From assembly GCA_963070105.1 (NCBI GenBank), contig OY718807.1, positions 744,001 through 808,000 on the forward strand: a stretch of DNA of 64,000 nucleotides, written 5' to 3'. The notes beneath the pieces are model-generated. The model was not told the DNA's origin, did not search any database, and was given only the letters and a program-made list of their open reading frames with translations. How positions within the stretch are numbered: the stretch's first letter is position 1; every line of letters starts with the position of its first letter. Source of the DNA: Litomosoides sigmodontis. Its lineage: Eukaryota; Nematoda; Chromadorea; Rhabditida; Onchocercidae. This document shows, one piece after another, positions 35,051-48,200 of the stretch. Position numbers and translations under genes: made by a program.

Positions 35051-36019
35051 AATTTCGAATTCGTCGTATAAAAGAGTTGATGTGACGATGATTGAGAGTG
35101 TATGGGTGTGGATAGGTAAATACCAAAAATTTCAGATTATATATATATGATATAAAATTTCTCGTATTTACCTATTTTGTGATTCGTTCGTGCGCTTATT
35201 TATATAGGTGATATATATACGTGAATGAATGATAATGTTGACACGTGAGTGGGCGGTTGGTTGTATGTGAAAGATAATGAAAAAAGTATCCAAGGTGGAA
35301 TGCCTGTTAAAGACTCGTCACCGTCATCGTCATCGTTTCGGGCGGACAGATGGAGGAGGATGGATGAGTGGGGTATGGCGTATGGAGGGGATGGGACGGA
35401 GGAGGAGGGGTGGCGGTGGAGAGAAGGACGGGGCAAACCAGGAGAATTGAAATCGTTCACGAAAATTAATATCTAACTACCTACGACCTGCTCAGTTCGC
35501 AGGGGTCATAGTGCATCTGTGGTTTGAAATTACACGGAGAAGGCTCCCAAGTGTGGTTGTGTTGTTTTTCACCTGCGATTTCGATCGCTTCTCCCCTCCA
35601 CTCTTTCTGTGTTCCATCATTCCTATGAGATAGGCTATTTCCCAGCCCCATCTGTTCGCCTTCCTTTTCTCCTGCTTGACCTTGCTAACCGTTACCTTAC
35701 GTCATCACTCTCACATTCCACCTTCTCTACATCTAATTAATTTATCATATTTTGCTGAGCTGTGAACAAATGGATGCATCCTCATTATCATCCCTTTTCT
35801 CACTAAATATTAACTTTTTCCTTTGTTCTTTTCTCCGCCACTTATTCTTCCGATATGAATAATCAGCACGACGACAGTAGCTCATCTTTTGAAATTTTTA
35901 AGACTAAAATTTTTTAAATGAAACTATATGAATGATCCGATTTAATTCCGAATTCATGGTATAAAAGAGATGATGTGATGAATGAGAGTGTATGGGTGTA
36001 GGTTTGGGCGTGGATAGAT
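35051..36019. repeat. Dispersed duplication containing TATAAAAGAG
   Basis: Segments 35051-35116 and 35943-36019 share most of about 65 bp: CGAATTC, then GTATAAAAGAG, GATGTGA, TGAGAGTGTATGGGTGT and GTGGATAG. The TATA-like words are at 35067-35076 and 35960-35969. Confidence 0.8.
35351..35437 (+). other. G-rich island with quadruplex potential
   Basis: The plus strand has many GG/GGG/GGGG runs with short spacers (for example GGGGATGGGACGGAGG) and G+C far above the surroundings. Open frames on both strands cross it, but neither has convincing splice sites. Confidence 0.6.
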
Positions 36020-36875
36020 TGTGTGTGGTGTTTTATCGGTGTGATGAAACTTCACACTCACACGACTAATATCATCAATTTGAAATCAACTGCAACCCAC
36101 TGATGATAATCTGACTTTCAATTTCCATTTTGTTGTTGAATTGATATGGTCGGTATGCCTTTGTTCTTTGGCATTTTCGGATGCATGGTTTTGGATGCAC
36201 GTCTCCCTCCATCCGATAGTGGTGGATATGTTCCAAGTGACATTTGAGAATGCCGGTAGAAGGAGAAGTCTTCCTGTGCACTGATCTCTCTCTCTCTCTC
36301 TCGTCGCTTATGGAACAAAAATTGAACAATTGTTGATGAGGAAAGCCCAAGGGGAAAGTTGCTGGTACTTCCTTTCCTTCCTCATCCCTCTCTGTCCCTG
36401 TGGTTTGGCTGATGTAGGAACGATGCTAACTATCTCCTCACGTACACTTTACTACGTCTTTCTTCATACGAGACACACGCACGAGAAGGGAAGAGAGGGG
36501 AGATGTGATGGATCTTTGTGTGTTGTGTTGACGCTGTACAATATTTCTTGAATTTAATTTAATCACTCAAAAGCGTTGTTATTTCATTTGCTCGTTAACA
36601 CCTTGATGGTTCAGTTCACATTCAGACGTTTCCTCTCACTCTTCATTGACTACGTCATCACTTCTCATCTCGCCATCCTTCACAGCACTTCGCGGTAGGA
36701 AATCACCGATGGATGCATTTCTAAAATGTGCAAGCATTTATTGCATGCACCCATCCATCCATAATTCAGTGATTAATTAATTATACGTTAAAAGAGACGT
36801 GGAAGAAAGAAAAAAGGAGATCGACGAGCATCAACAACTAACAGTTTACTTGAATTACTTTTTTCTCTGCTTTTA

Positions 36876-36923
36876 TATTTGTGTGTGTGTGTGTGTGCGT
36901 GTGTATGTGTGTGTGTGTGTGTA
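36876..36923. repeat. (TG)n microsatellite
   Basis: Interrupted TG repeat, about 48 bp. Confidence 0.9.
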
Positions 36924-37540
36924 GAGGACTAACTAACAAATGACGGCATTATTGTCAGTGGCGAGAATTCGGTTTCATTTCTGACGGATGTGCAGGGCGA
37001 ATCGAACTTTGCAAATATAATATTAGCAGAAATTTTTGCATATTTTTTTCCATTAAAATTTGTTTTTAAGTTCGGTAAGCGATAAAGGGAGTAAAGGAGT
37101 GATGACAATAAGCTACCGATAATACGTGCGGACATAATGGTTAGTTAGCCGATTGGTTAAGACGATAATATTGCACGGGTTGGGTCGCAGTATCTCTGCC
37201 CTTCCACATCATAACTTCGCATCTCCAACAACTCCACTTGCGCTCTCTTTGGCTTTGCTTATCCTGTTGGCTTAATTTACTACTGCACTTCTCTACCCCT
37301 TTCCCTCCTCCTCCTTATATCTTTATTTTTTCTTTTTTCAAACTATCGATTTACTCTTCAAACCGTGTGAACTTCCCATACTCTCTCTCTGCTTCTCTCC
37401 CCCTCTCTCTCCCTCTCTGCGCACATAGTAGAATTTGCTCCGGTTGTCGCGTTTCATGATTACTGGACCAATTTAAGGCCATATGCATATACATATATAT
37501 GTATATATTTTCGTCACTATAGTGTTCTATGCATATTTTT

Positions 37541-37592
37541 ATGTGTGTGTGTGTGTATGTGTGTGAGTGTGTGTGTGTGTGTGTATGTGTAC
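37541..37592. repeat. (TG)n microsatellite
   Basis: Interrupted TG repeat about 160 bp before the putative first exon of the ATPase beta gene. Confidence 0.9.
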
Positions 37593-37750
37593 ATGTTGGG
37601 AACACTAATTTTTAAGTCAACGAAGTTTTAGGTAGACAAGTAATACCGTCCGACTTAGTGTTAAGGTTCAAGATGTGTTTCCTGAAGTGCTGTTGAGCTA
37701 TTATCGATCACTCGCAGGTACGTTGTGATAGATCACAGTTGTAGAGAGAA

Positions 37751-37786
37751 ATGTTGGAAGTTAGCATTAATTTCGCATCAGGTAAG
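37751..37786 (+). other. Possible upstream first exon of the ATPase beta gene
   Basis: ATG at 37751 opens 12 codons (MLEVSINFASGK) and stops at a strong GTAAGT donor in phase 0. The acceptor at 38764-38765 would then add TTG before the conserved start. The phase fits by a one-in-three chance and the residues resemble nothing known, so it may only be 5' UTR. Confidence 0.25.
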
Positions 37787-38567
37787 GTAAGTACATTTGT
37801 TCGATCTTATTTCGGTTCCCTTTTGTTGGTTTTTTCTCTCTGTCTTCTAGGTGCACCTCGCTCTTCCTCTTTCTCTTCGTAATTTTGATTTTTATACTTT
37901 TTCTGAAATTAGTTTATTTTTGTTGAATGGAATTCGAGTTGAAATGTTTGATTTGAGCGGATAATATTTTTATTCGATTGTTTGTCTAATTTTATTTCCA
38001 TTCTTTTAAATCGATTTCATTTTTTTTGCTTATAAATGTTAGCGTACAGTTTATTTTAGTATTTTGAATTCGTTCATTCTTTCGTAATGTCATCCAATCT
38101 ATGAAAAGTTAATATTTAAGAGAGAGAGAGAGAGAGGGAGGGAGAGAGGAAAAATGGAACGATTGTTTGATTGGTAGTTGAAAGCAATCGGTTACATAGC
38201 TGTTACAGTGAATTTTTCGTTTTTAAACTTCACTTGCTTTCCTTTCATTTTTTCTTTTCCTTTCTTTCGTGTTTTTCTGAGGAGAGAGAGAGAGAAGGGA
38301 AGTGAGAAGGAGAGGAAAGGAATGAAGAAAAGTGGAAGTATTTCGATTGATTGTGCAGACGTAGTTTTTGAACGTCACATAATATTATGTTTGTTAAACA
38401 ATATCGAAATGACACCTTTTTTTTCACAATTTTTCTGTGATAAAGTTTCTCGGCTTCCGAAATGTTTGCTGAAAGTTTGAAATTTTCCAAGAATTATCAC
38501 TGCAATTTTTATCTCATTTCTCAGCAGCGCTCTCGTCATTTTTCTCTCTTCTGAGAAATATATAATA

Positions 38568-38593
38568 AACACACACACACACACACACACACA
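38568..38593. repeat. (AC)n microsatellite
   Basis: Thirteen AC units followed by GGGGGAGAGAGAG, in the putative first intron of the ATPase beta gene. Confidence 0.9.
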
Positions 38594-38768
38594 AGGGGGA
38601 GAGAGAGAAAAAAAAGTTGTGTATTTAATTATATATTTCAAAATAAGTATACGATGGCATATAGAAGGCGAAATATTAATATATGCGTGGAGTGAATTCG
38701 ATTGCCGTGTAATATCAACTTTGTGTAATTCGTTTATTTGCTTCATTGCGCCCCCTTTTTTGTAGTTG

Positions 38769-41225
38769 ATGAATGGTCGTGGTAAGGCGAACGGAGCGGT
38801 GGGCGATCAAACTTTCTCAAAATTTCTTTTCAATAAAGATAAGGGCACATGCCTCGGACGAACGGCCAAATCATGGGGTTTGTTCTTTCGTTTTCACTTA
38901 CATGTTTTATTTTTCATATTATCAATTTTATTTAGCATACACTCTTACTCTTAATATTAATCTGTCACCAGTGTCATCAATCGTTATCACAATCAGTCAA
39001 AGCTTTATCAGTTTGCTCTTTCTATGCATGTGACATGTGATAATGTTATCATAACTTTGAAGGTGACACTCTTAATATTTCGGTCAATAATTTTATGCTC
39101 GTGAATCTTTTCAATATCAGCATTCATTGCAGAATTTTTGATCATTTACCATAAAAATCAATACCTTACGTTAAGCACGTTCCCTGCGAGTAAAATGTTG
39201 CACTCAAAACATTTTACCTTTTAATCAGATACATTTATTTAGTTGTCGGCTATGTTAATTTTATAGAAAGGACAAAAGTGCAGTTATGGAACTTTTTTAG
39301 TGAAGAAATTAAATTTCAGCGAATTTTATTTCATTCATTGTACGTTATTTGACGTTCTTTCCTTTTCAGTTCAAATATTGGCGTTTTATTTGGTTTTTTA
39401 TTCATTACTCATAGCATTTTGGATTGGTTGCTTAGCGATATTTCTTTCGACATTGGATGACAAAGTTCCTCGTTATTATGGGAAAGGGACTATCATCGGT
39501 GTGAACCCCGGTATGTTCCTTCTTTCGATATTTTCCTTGGGAAGAAGTGAGCAACTTCGTAGGAGGTTGCCCTGTGATGGCGTTAGAAATGAACAACTAG
39601 CAGTCATTTTTTATCTGAACTCCCAGATTCTACTCATACGCATTTCCTTCTCAACTGATTTTTCTGGGGATCTTGAGGAGCTAGCAGGAAAGAATTGCAT
39701 AAATACAGTGAAATTTGCATTCTCTTTTCTAGTAGTCAAAAATTTCAGGCGTTGGTTATCAACCTTGGCTTTTGGATGATCCTGATTCGACTCTAATTAG
39801 GTTTAATCTACAAGATAAATCATCCTATCAAAAATATGTCGATACATTAGACAAATATCTTTCCAAGTATAGCAATTTGACGGCAACCCGTGAATGTGTC
39901 GGTAATGAAAGCAACGCACAACTTTTAATGGATGGAAATGGTGAAACTGAAAATTTAGCGAAAGATAACATTATCGAGGTTTCTTCTCATCTTGTTCTGA
40001 CTTGTTGCATAACGCTCAATAATTTATCGAAATCTTATTTCCATTAAAAAGTTTCAAATTCTCTTATGAGATTTCAGATTACATTCTAATAGCTATGACA
40101 TATCCGAATTTTCAATTTCATTTCATGTATTTTTAGTCATGCCGCTTTGAACTAAGCGAATTCACTAAAGCTGGTTGTGGCAAAGACACCGATTATGGCT
40201 TCTCAGAAGGCAAACCTTGCGTAATTTTAACATTGAATCGATTAATTGGTTGGATGCCAATTGATTATGCACGTGACTCAGTGCCTGAGATTATTAAAGG
40301 GCGATACAAACCAAATTTCATAACACTGAAATGCGACGGAACGGTCTTTTTTTCTTCTTTCCTCCTCTCCTTGATCAGTACTGACAAACTGAGAGAAATA
40401 ATGAGCTTCAAAAAAAAAATAATGTGACCGTCATTAGCAAACCGAATTCCTAGGCTGATCTTTAAAATGAGGTTCATTATTTGTCAGCTGTTTCTCCAAT
40501 TCTTCAAAAGTTTGTGACGACAATGCAAAAGTGTTTTGATTACAGAGTGACATCGATAAGGAGCATCTTGGAGATGTGAAGTACATTCCGGAAGCGGGTA
40601 TTGATGGTAAATACTATCCATATGCCGTTATGCCTAATTACCAGCAACCTTTTGTAAGTTTATTTCATCCAACTATCGACTAATTTTTTTAACGAATTTT
40701 AATCCTGAATCTACAATTCATACCATGTACTTTTGAAATGTCTACATCGAACGGTTTAAATAATTCATTTTAATGAGATCGAGCGGTTTTCGCGGATTCA
40801 ACTTAATTTTCTTTTAACTGACTTTTCTATGATCTTCCTTTGTTAAAAAAAGAGTGAACTGTAGAGGAATTAAAGTGGAGGCGAAAGGACCAAAAAACGT
40901 AGGGTTATATTTTCTGCAGTTTTTTCTTTAGTAGAATAACATTTATTAACAAGCCTTTTTTCTGCTACTTCAATTCTTTTATAAAGAAATATATAAGTAG
41001 ATCTATTGATGGCAAACAATTATGGACATGTAGTTTTTTCCATTTGTTTCTTTTCAGGCAATGATAAAGTTCAACAATTTACCGCGCAATAAAGTTGTGC
41101 TGGTTGAATGCCGAGCTTATGCGCAAAATGTTGAAATTGACATTACGTCAAAACTGGGAATGGTCAATTTTGAGTTGATGGTAGAGAATATTGAGCCGGA
41201 GAAATCGACCGAACAATCGCAGTAG
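38769..41225 (+). CDS. nkb: Na+/K+-transporting ATPase beta subunit
   Basis: Exons 38769-38877, 39370-39510, 39749-39978, 40137-40343, 40546-40653 and 41058-41225 give 320 residues, the usual beta-subunit size, with all phases consistent. It is the type II partner needed for folding and plasma-membrane delivery of the catalytic alpha subunit. A cytosolic N terminus with [12 protein letters not shown] is followed by one membrane segment (about 38-63), then [15 protein letters not shown] and GYQPWL, typical of nematode beta chains. Six extracellular cysteines (133, 162, 174, 188, 226, 283) fit the three family disulfides. N126-L-T and N136-E-S are possible glycosylation sites. The start follows an acceptor (CCCTTTTTTGTAG) by three bases, so it may be trans-spliced. 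Donors after exons 3 and 4 (GTTTCT, GTCTTT) are weak. Which worm paralogue it matches is not decided. Confidence 0.93.
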
Positions 41226-44200
41226 TATGCATAATAAGGTAAAACAATGTCTTAGAAGCATCAAAGCTTCTTCATACTGGAATTGTCGAATGTACCAGCG
41301 GGAAATAATTCGTTTTCATAACGCTATATTATTTGTAAGAACAATTGACGTTCTCTGGATTGGCTGTTTGTTTTTTTTATTAGATCGAATTAGGCGATTG
41401 TCAATCTTTATTGTCCTTTCTCTATTTCCGCTGTGTGGATATATTTCTTTTTTTTTGAAATATGCCTGAAATTGGATTCTTTCCTTTCCTTGAAACATTT
41501 TTTTTTTTTTTAATTTAGACAAATACTTCATAGGCTATCGTGTTATTGAATTTTATTTAAATGCATCCTTTTTCCCATTCCATACTTATAGCTAATTTTT
41601 GTGGCGATTGTTTCTCATTAATTTTGCTAATTTTTTGGAAAATTTAAATATCAAAATTTATTCAAGACAGTTAGTATTTTCAGACCGATACAATTTGCAA
41701 ATTATTTTCCTCATCCTTTTTTACTCTTATAATTTATGCTGTCTATTGTCATCATTGTGTATTACATGTATTGCATAAGCATGCGCTTATTTCCTGTAAA
41801 AGCAATCTTTAAGTATTACCGTTGGTACTAAGACATGAGTTTGTCCTACTTATGTATCGCTTATTGCCGGGCAATACGAATGCGTACATATACGTATGCA
41901 CGAAGTATATATGTACATAAGTAGTACGTTAAATGAGTACAGTGTCATAATTTTGATTATATCTGCTCGGATGAATGTGAGTATGTTGTAAGATCGATGA
42001 AAATAAGCTTGTTATTAACTGTGTCATTCATTTTCCTAATGAAGAAACAATTTTAGTAAACTAATAAGCTGTTGTTTGTCAAGCGGGTTCCAGCTGCTTT
42101 TTCTTTTATTTTACAGTTAGCAAAGTACGTCATTCTTTTTCTTCTTCTCTCTCTTCAGGAAAAACGTTTCATTTTTTTCTTTGGCAAAAGAAAACAGACG
42201 AGTTAGTCATCCTAATGCAGTAGTTTATATATTTATTATTACGTTAAACATTATACAACTATGTTTCATCCTCGTAAAATTATTAATTGCTGAGTTACTT
42301 ATATTACAAACTTTGATTTTTTCTTTCTTTTGCATTTTCACTAATATTCCTCATTGTCAAAAAAATTAATGCTTAACGCTTTGCAAATTCTTACACAATT
42401 TCATTTCACATAAGCCGCCCATAAATTTGGTAAAAACTTTGCACAAAAAAAGAAAAAAGAGAATGCGAATTTAGCATGGATCTTTTGTGGAAAGGAAAAA
42501 GAGATGGTTGAAATTTTTGCTTTTTTTAAAAGTAACTCAAATTTCCTTTTATAAGAATTTAAGGGAACTTTTGAAATGCAAGAAGTGGTAGAGGAAGTTT
42601 GTCTTCTTTCTTCAGTTAAACGATTAGCAGTTTCATTATTTCATCGTTTCATATTTATTTCAATTTCATGTCGTCAACTCTCATATATGCTCACTTTTAG
42701 ATAGCAATCATCGTTTACACTCGTTGTTTTCCTCTCCTCTCCCCAATTTTACTATCAGTTTTTTCTATTTACGACTTGTAGTATTTACTGCGAACAATTT
42801 CGATATCAGTCATTCTAAAATATCATTAATCTTATCAGTGTTTCTCTTTCTCTTTGTCTCTCACTATCTCCCTCTTTTTCAGTAATTTTTCTCCCTCTTT
42901 TGTCAGCAAATTGATGGCTAACATTTGCGTCTGTCACTAATCCAAACAAATCATTTCTTTTTTGCAAAATATGTTTTTTGCTTGACTGATTGACATTTTG
43001 CAAAAAATTTACAATTTCTGAAGTTTATTTGTTCTATTTGATAAATTTCATTATAATTGACGTAATCATTTGTTCTTCTCTTTTTGTCTTCTTCTCTCAA
43101 TCTCTCCTCATCTTTCCTTGCAAAGCATCGTCGTAATGAAAATGAATGAATTTTTTATTTTGCTAAATATATGCATTTATTATCATCTTTCCTTATGAAT
43201 CGGACATTGCAATGAATGTTTGTCTGCTGCTAACAAATAGTTTAAAGCTGCCAACACTGTAACTTATGAAAACTGATGCTGTGTATTTCTTTATAGAAAT
43301 TATTACGATTATCGATTCGTATGCATAATCATCTACTATGGTAATAGTGGTGATAGTAATAATAATTTTTATACAAACTTCATTTTTTAATAGTAAAAAA
43401 TAGTGCGTGAAATACATCCGTACAGTTTCTCCGTAGCGCTGCACTGCATGTAGCTGTGTGGTGACAGAAATCAACAAGAAAGCTTGATAAGTAGGGAAAT
43501 GTAGGAAAAGCCCACTTATTATTCATTTACGTTGCTAAAATATCCCAATAACAATAGCAATAATTAGCATAGAACTTAACGTACTGTTGTTACAAGTATT
43601 TTGTTTATTTCACAAATTTGCTAATTATTTCACTGTGCAACAACGAATGAATGAGAGAAGAGGAAAATTATATTTAATGTGCTTCTCCAACTCTGTACAT
43701 AAATGCTTTCTTATCACTATTATTGCTATCATTGACTATTATTATCAGTCATTACCATCCTTTTCATTTATTAGTGTTGCAAGGTGTTTTTCGTCAGAAT
43801 TGTTTCAGTGTATTGTCATTTAATTATATTTTATAATTATTGTGTGATTTCTCTATTCAGTCATAATAATGCCTTTTAGGTAGGAAAAAATAAACGATGA
43901 AATTTCAACAGTTATTAGACAACAATCGTTTTCCCTTGCCTTGAAAATTAGATAATGATGATGATGATGTAGCGAAAATAATTGAGTGAAACGCTAGTTA
44001 ATCAGATAAAAATTCTTCTTTCTCTTCCTCCCAAACAGTCAGTCATTTGTTATAAATTTTTTTAAATAAATGAAATTCTTATTTAATTTTTACTTCTGTT
44101 GAAGTATTTCTTTTAGTTGTAGCTTACAATGTTTTTTTTTCATCTTACATTAGTGGTGTTTTGTTTCATTTATGATTTTATACATAAATTATTGATTATT

Positions 44201-45265
44201 TGTAACAGTTATTTATACATTTATGATTAATTATTTCATTTCATCCATTTGAAATTAAAAAGGGAAAGGAAACTTCATGGTTTTGATATTGAATTAGTTT
44301 AAATTCTTAAGATATTTCAGCATAACTATTATATATCACGTAAAAGCATAAATATGCATTATTCTAATCTCATCCTTCTCCCTCTGTTTCACTCTCACGC
44401 TTCATCATTCGCGATTTCCCACAGCAAATGATCATGTTTTTTTTTTTTTTTTTAATTATACGTGTTAATTTGTTTGCCATATTTTGGTGGTGGTGGTTTT
44501 TTTCCTACTACCTTTCCCTCTCTCTCTTTCTCTTTCTCTCTCTCTTTCTCTCTCCATTCGTTGTGTTTATGTACCGAAATGAATTAAAAAGGAAAGAAGC
44601 TGACATAAATGATATATTTTCTTCACTTCTTATTGCAACAATATTTCTAGAGGTTACTGTATTCAAAAAATATTTTGCACGTTTTTTTCTCTCCTCATTC
44701 TTTTACATTTAATGAAAAATCTTTCATATCTCTTCTCATTGATATATTTGAAGCAAAAAATTTTGATAAGTGAGATTCGTACATTCTTTTTCACCGAGGG
44801 GAATGATGTAGCGATGGGTTAATTGGATTAGTTGACTATACTATACCAATTAATGAAAGTTTTTACGATGTCATTCCAACGTGTGAATACGTGACATACG
44901 GCTGACGTTTTATGTCGTAGTTTTGCTGCAATACGAATGATCTAATGGAGTGGTATAAAAGCATTCAGTCAGTACTCAGCATAAGCTCTTCGTATTGGTG
45001 AAATAAAATACGAAAAATGGAATGTAAAAAGTAGTAATTGTTAAACGAGGTTGTTTTTTGAAATTTTATTAAATTTAATTTACTCACAGAAGCACTTGGG
45101 ATTAACTCACTATTAGATTTACTTGTTCACTTCATGGAACAGCAATGTATCCGTGGTAGCGTGCTTTTTCACGTCACATATATCATTAAAATTAAAATTT
45201 AACAAATAAGAATTATCTAGTAAGAAATTTATTGAAAAATTTATGTAATTGAATATAACATATAA
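41226..45265. other. Intergenic between convergent genes
   Basis: Four kilobases holding the 3' UTRs of the ATPase beta gene (plus) and the GCPII-like gene (minus). A hairpin at about 41892-41922 pairs GTACATATA with TATATGTAC. GA/CT tracts occur near 44517-44555. A TATA box lies at 44954. No supported coding exon was seen. Confidence 0.5.
44953..44990 (+). promoter_or_regulatory. TATA box with nearby initiator-like words
   Basis: TATAAAAG at about 44953-44960 is followed at 15-25 bp by TCAGT and TCAGC. No long open frame follows; the first ATG (about 45018) opens only five codons. It could serve an unannotated RNA or be chance. Confidence 0.25.
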
Positions 45266-48200
45266 TCAAATGGTATCGCTTAGCATACCAATGGCACATT
45301 CGATGGAATGTTGGATTATGGATATCCCAAATGCAATTTCACGTGCGATCACAGTTCGTTCAGCGTCACTTCCTGCCCTCTTGAATGCATCTATCTGAAA
45401 AACAAAATCCATTGATTTCAACCATTAGTAGTGGCTTTACATTTGAAATATAAATTTACAATTCGAGTGGCATATTCTGATCGTAAATTTACATTCTAAA
45501 TATAAAACTATTAATGGTTCCCAGTGCTAATCAATATTTTAAATGTAAATCTGATCGAAGGTTTGCAAAAAAACTTTGAAATATGATGTATGAACTAATG
45601 CGGTCTACCGTGTCGTGAATGGTGCTCATCGCGAAAGAATGATATTCATTTTTACTGCTAACACTGAACAGTAAATGCCGTTTTGATGCTTCTCCTGTCA
45701 TGCCACGCGGATTGATGAAGCATCGTTCAACTTCCGTTAATCGATCGTTAATCCATGAAAAACTCTTCAAGTCATACAAATTTGCAACGTAATCGGCTAA
45801 GGTATGTTCAGTAATGTCGTCAAATTTCTTCGCATGATCCAAGAATTCCTTGAAATATTCAAAAAGTATTCCACTAACATATGAGGAAAGCTTTACATAC
45901 GTCAAAATATGGCGGCACTTATCTTTCTAATCTTCTCAGTTGCACATCATGCCGTGCACCTACCTAACTCCTTCTGCTCCCGATCTTCATTTACACTTGG
46001 AAAAAAAACAGCTATCTGATTCTAAGCTTAAGTCGCTTCCCATCTATACATCACCCTTTCTCCCTAAAACTTTTATTGCAAAAATTTACTTTCAGTAAGA
46101 TTTTCAAAATTTCTCTTACATACCACAGAAGCATTGAGTAGGTAATTTAATTGGCGTTTAGCATCGTGCAACATTTCCTCGTAGTACTTCATTTTATTCA
46201 ACGATTGCTTAATTGGTGGAATGTAAATGTGAAGGATGCTAAGCGCAAGATCCGTAATATTTAATGGAAGTACAGGTGAATCGGCAAATTTGCAAGCAAC
46301 TGCTGCCCAATACTTACCCACAGCTTCATGAACCTGTAGTGGAACAGAACACTTGCGGACAAATCATTAATTTAATAGCAATTAGATGATGGAGAAAATT
46401 CTCATTATCTAAATAACTTTCCCAGAAGTACCACTAATGCAGCAACGTCATGACGAATGGCAAAAGTTGAACGGATTACTAAAAACATCAAATAATCAAA
46501 AAGAGGAACAAAGGTTAAAAGTTAAATTTACAGGTCGCTAAAACTTTAATTGGATTGTTCGTTAAAATTTTTGCTAACCGCCAAATTGTTCGTATCAATG
46601 ATGTGCTCATTGGTGAACGATGTCTCATACAACGAATGATACAACGGATAATTATCGTACGATGTCTTGTTCCTAAAATTTTTAAATTAAAATAAAGCAA
46701 AAAAATGAAAAGATATGATAAAACATTGGTCATAAATTCCAATAATATTTATATGTGTTTTAAATTATTTTGCACCCTAAAGGTTTACATTTACCTGTAA
46801 GTTATGTCTGCAACTGGTACGCCAAGATAATTCAAAAATGCTGCATGGTCACTTTTATCGCCCGGAATCGGCATTGACGGTACGTCCGGTAAGAAACTGA
46901 TATCACTTGGGAAGGTTTTGAACCTGTAGTTGAACCATTTTCAAATTATCAGGTTTGCTTTTCTCATTATCATTTGATCAAACTGGAATTTAAACTCTTA
47001 TTGACAATGTGACATGAATAGGACGATCTGCTCTTTTTCCTCTTTTCTGATATTCTCCTTGCTATTTACATACATATCAAACTTAAAGGTCTCACATTTA
47101 CTTAAAAAATTAAATTTGAGAAAAAGGCGCTTTCTGACAAATGAAACAGTTCAAAATTTTATTAATTAAAGGAAGGAAGAGAAACCAAGTATCATAAAGG
47201 GTTTCTCGTCCACTTCTTCTCTCCGACTCCATTGGATTCGGAATTAATTTTGATATTTTCGACATAAATTGATATAACGTTGGTACGGTATTTACATGTC
47301 TAAATGAATATGTGATAGATGAGTTATTTCGGCTTCCAATTTGAATTGATATAATAATGCTGGTACTTAAAATCCGTAGGTATCAATGCAATGTTGGTAT
47401 TCAATTATATTTACATTATTTCATCTGATTGTTTTAAGAATCAAATTGTTTTGCCATTTAGCTATTATTATCTCAAACTTTTCAACTAATTTCGCAATTG
47501 AAGGGAACAAATTCACCGGGAACAATTTGTTCTAATTGAGTTAATAATCGGAAATACCGAAAGTTGCTGTCCAAAAAAACCCGTACAGTGCTTACAGGAA
47601 GTAAATCTAAAAAGTGCAAAATTAAAATGAAGTAAATTTGTAATGGAATAAAAAGAAACAGAGAATGATTGGAGTGTATATTGTCCACATTGAAATATGC
47701 TACTGCTCGTTTGCTTAATAAATTTGCATAATCTTCAACAAATTCTGTCGATCCAATTAAGCCATATTCCTCGGCATCCCAATTACAAAACATTATTGTC
47801 CGTGCTGCAATGCACTTTCATCAACCGTAATTCACAGTCATATTAGTTTTATAATTAACTTAGTTCACGCGGCAATTAATTTTCACGTATTTCCAGCATA
47901 TGTCCTTAGTTGGCATAAGTAACAAAAATGCAAATTACCAGGTCTCCAACTTGTCGCTTTAATAGTTTGCACAATACCTCGAGCAACCTCGGCTAATATT
48001 GCAGTGCCACTATTTGGATCTAAAGCACCATAAACCCAAGCGTCATAGTGATTACCTAAGATAACATAGTTGTCAGGATCCACTACACCGCGAATGTATC
48101 CTATCACATTTCGAATTGTCCTGCAACAGCTAATATCTCGAAATTAATTCATCAAAAATTATAAACTGAATAAATTCAATTCAATGTTTTTTACATTAAT

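Larger units (their letters stand above)
31375..37750. other. Intergenic, upstream of the Na+/K+-ATPase beta gene
   Basis: About 6.4 kb with pyrimidine tracts, a duplicated TATA-bearing segment, a G-rich island and TG microsatellites. One exon-like stretch near 32782-32837, after TGATTTATTAG and before GTAAGTAATGG, is open in two phases and may be a non-coding 5' exon; it is not called. Confidence 0.4.

Noticed and set aside
46427..46482. Possible extra GCPII exon reading [14 protein letters not shown]
   Set aside because: Its phase does not fit the flanking exons, which join perfectly (phase 0 to 0) without it and then align with the family.
47482..47600. Minus-strand stretch [16 protein letters not shown] as a GCPII exon
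   Set aside because: A better match to the expected family segment lies at 47299-47186 in correct phase, so this one is intronic.
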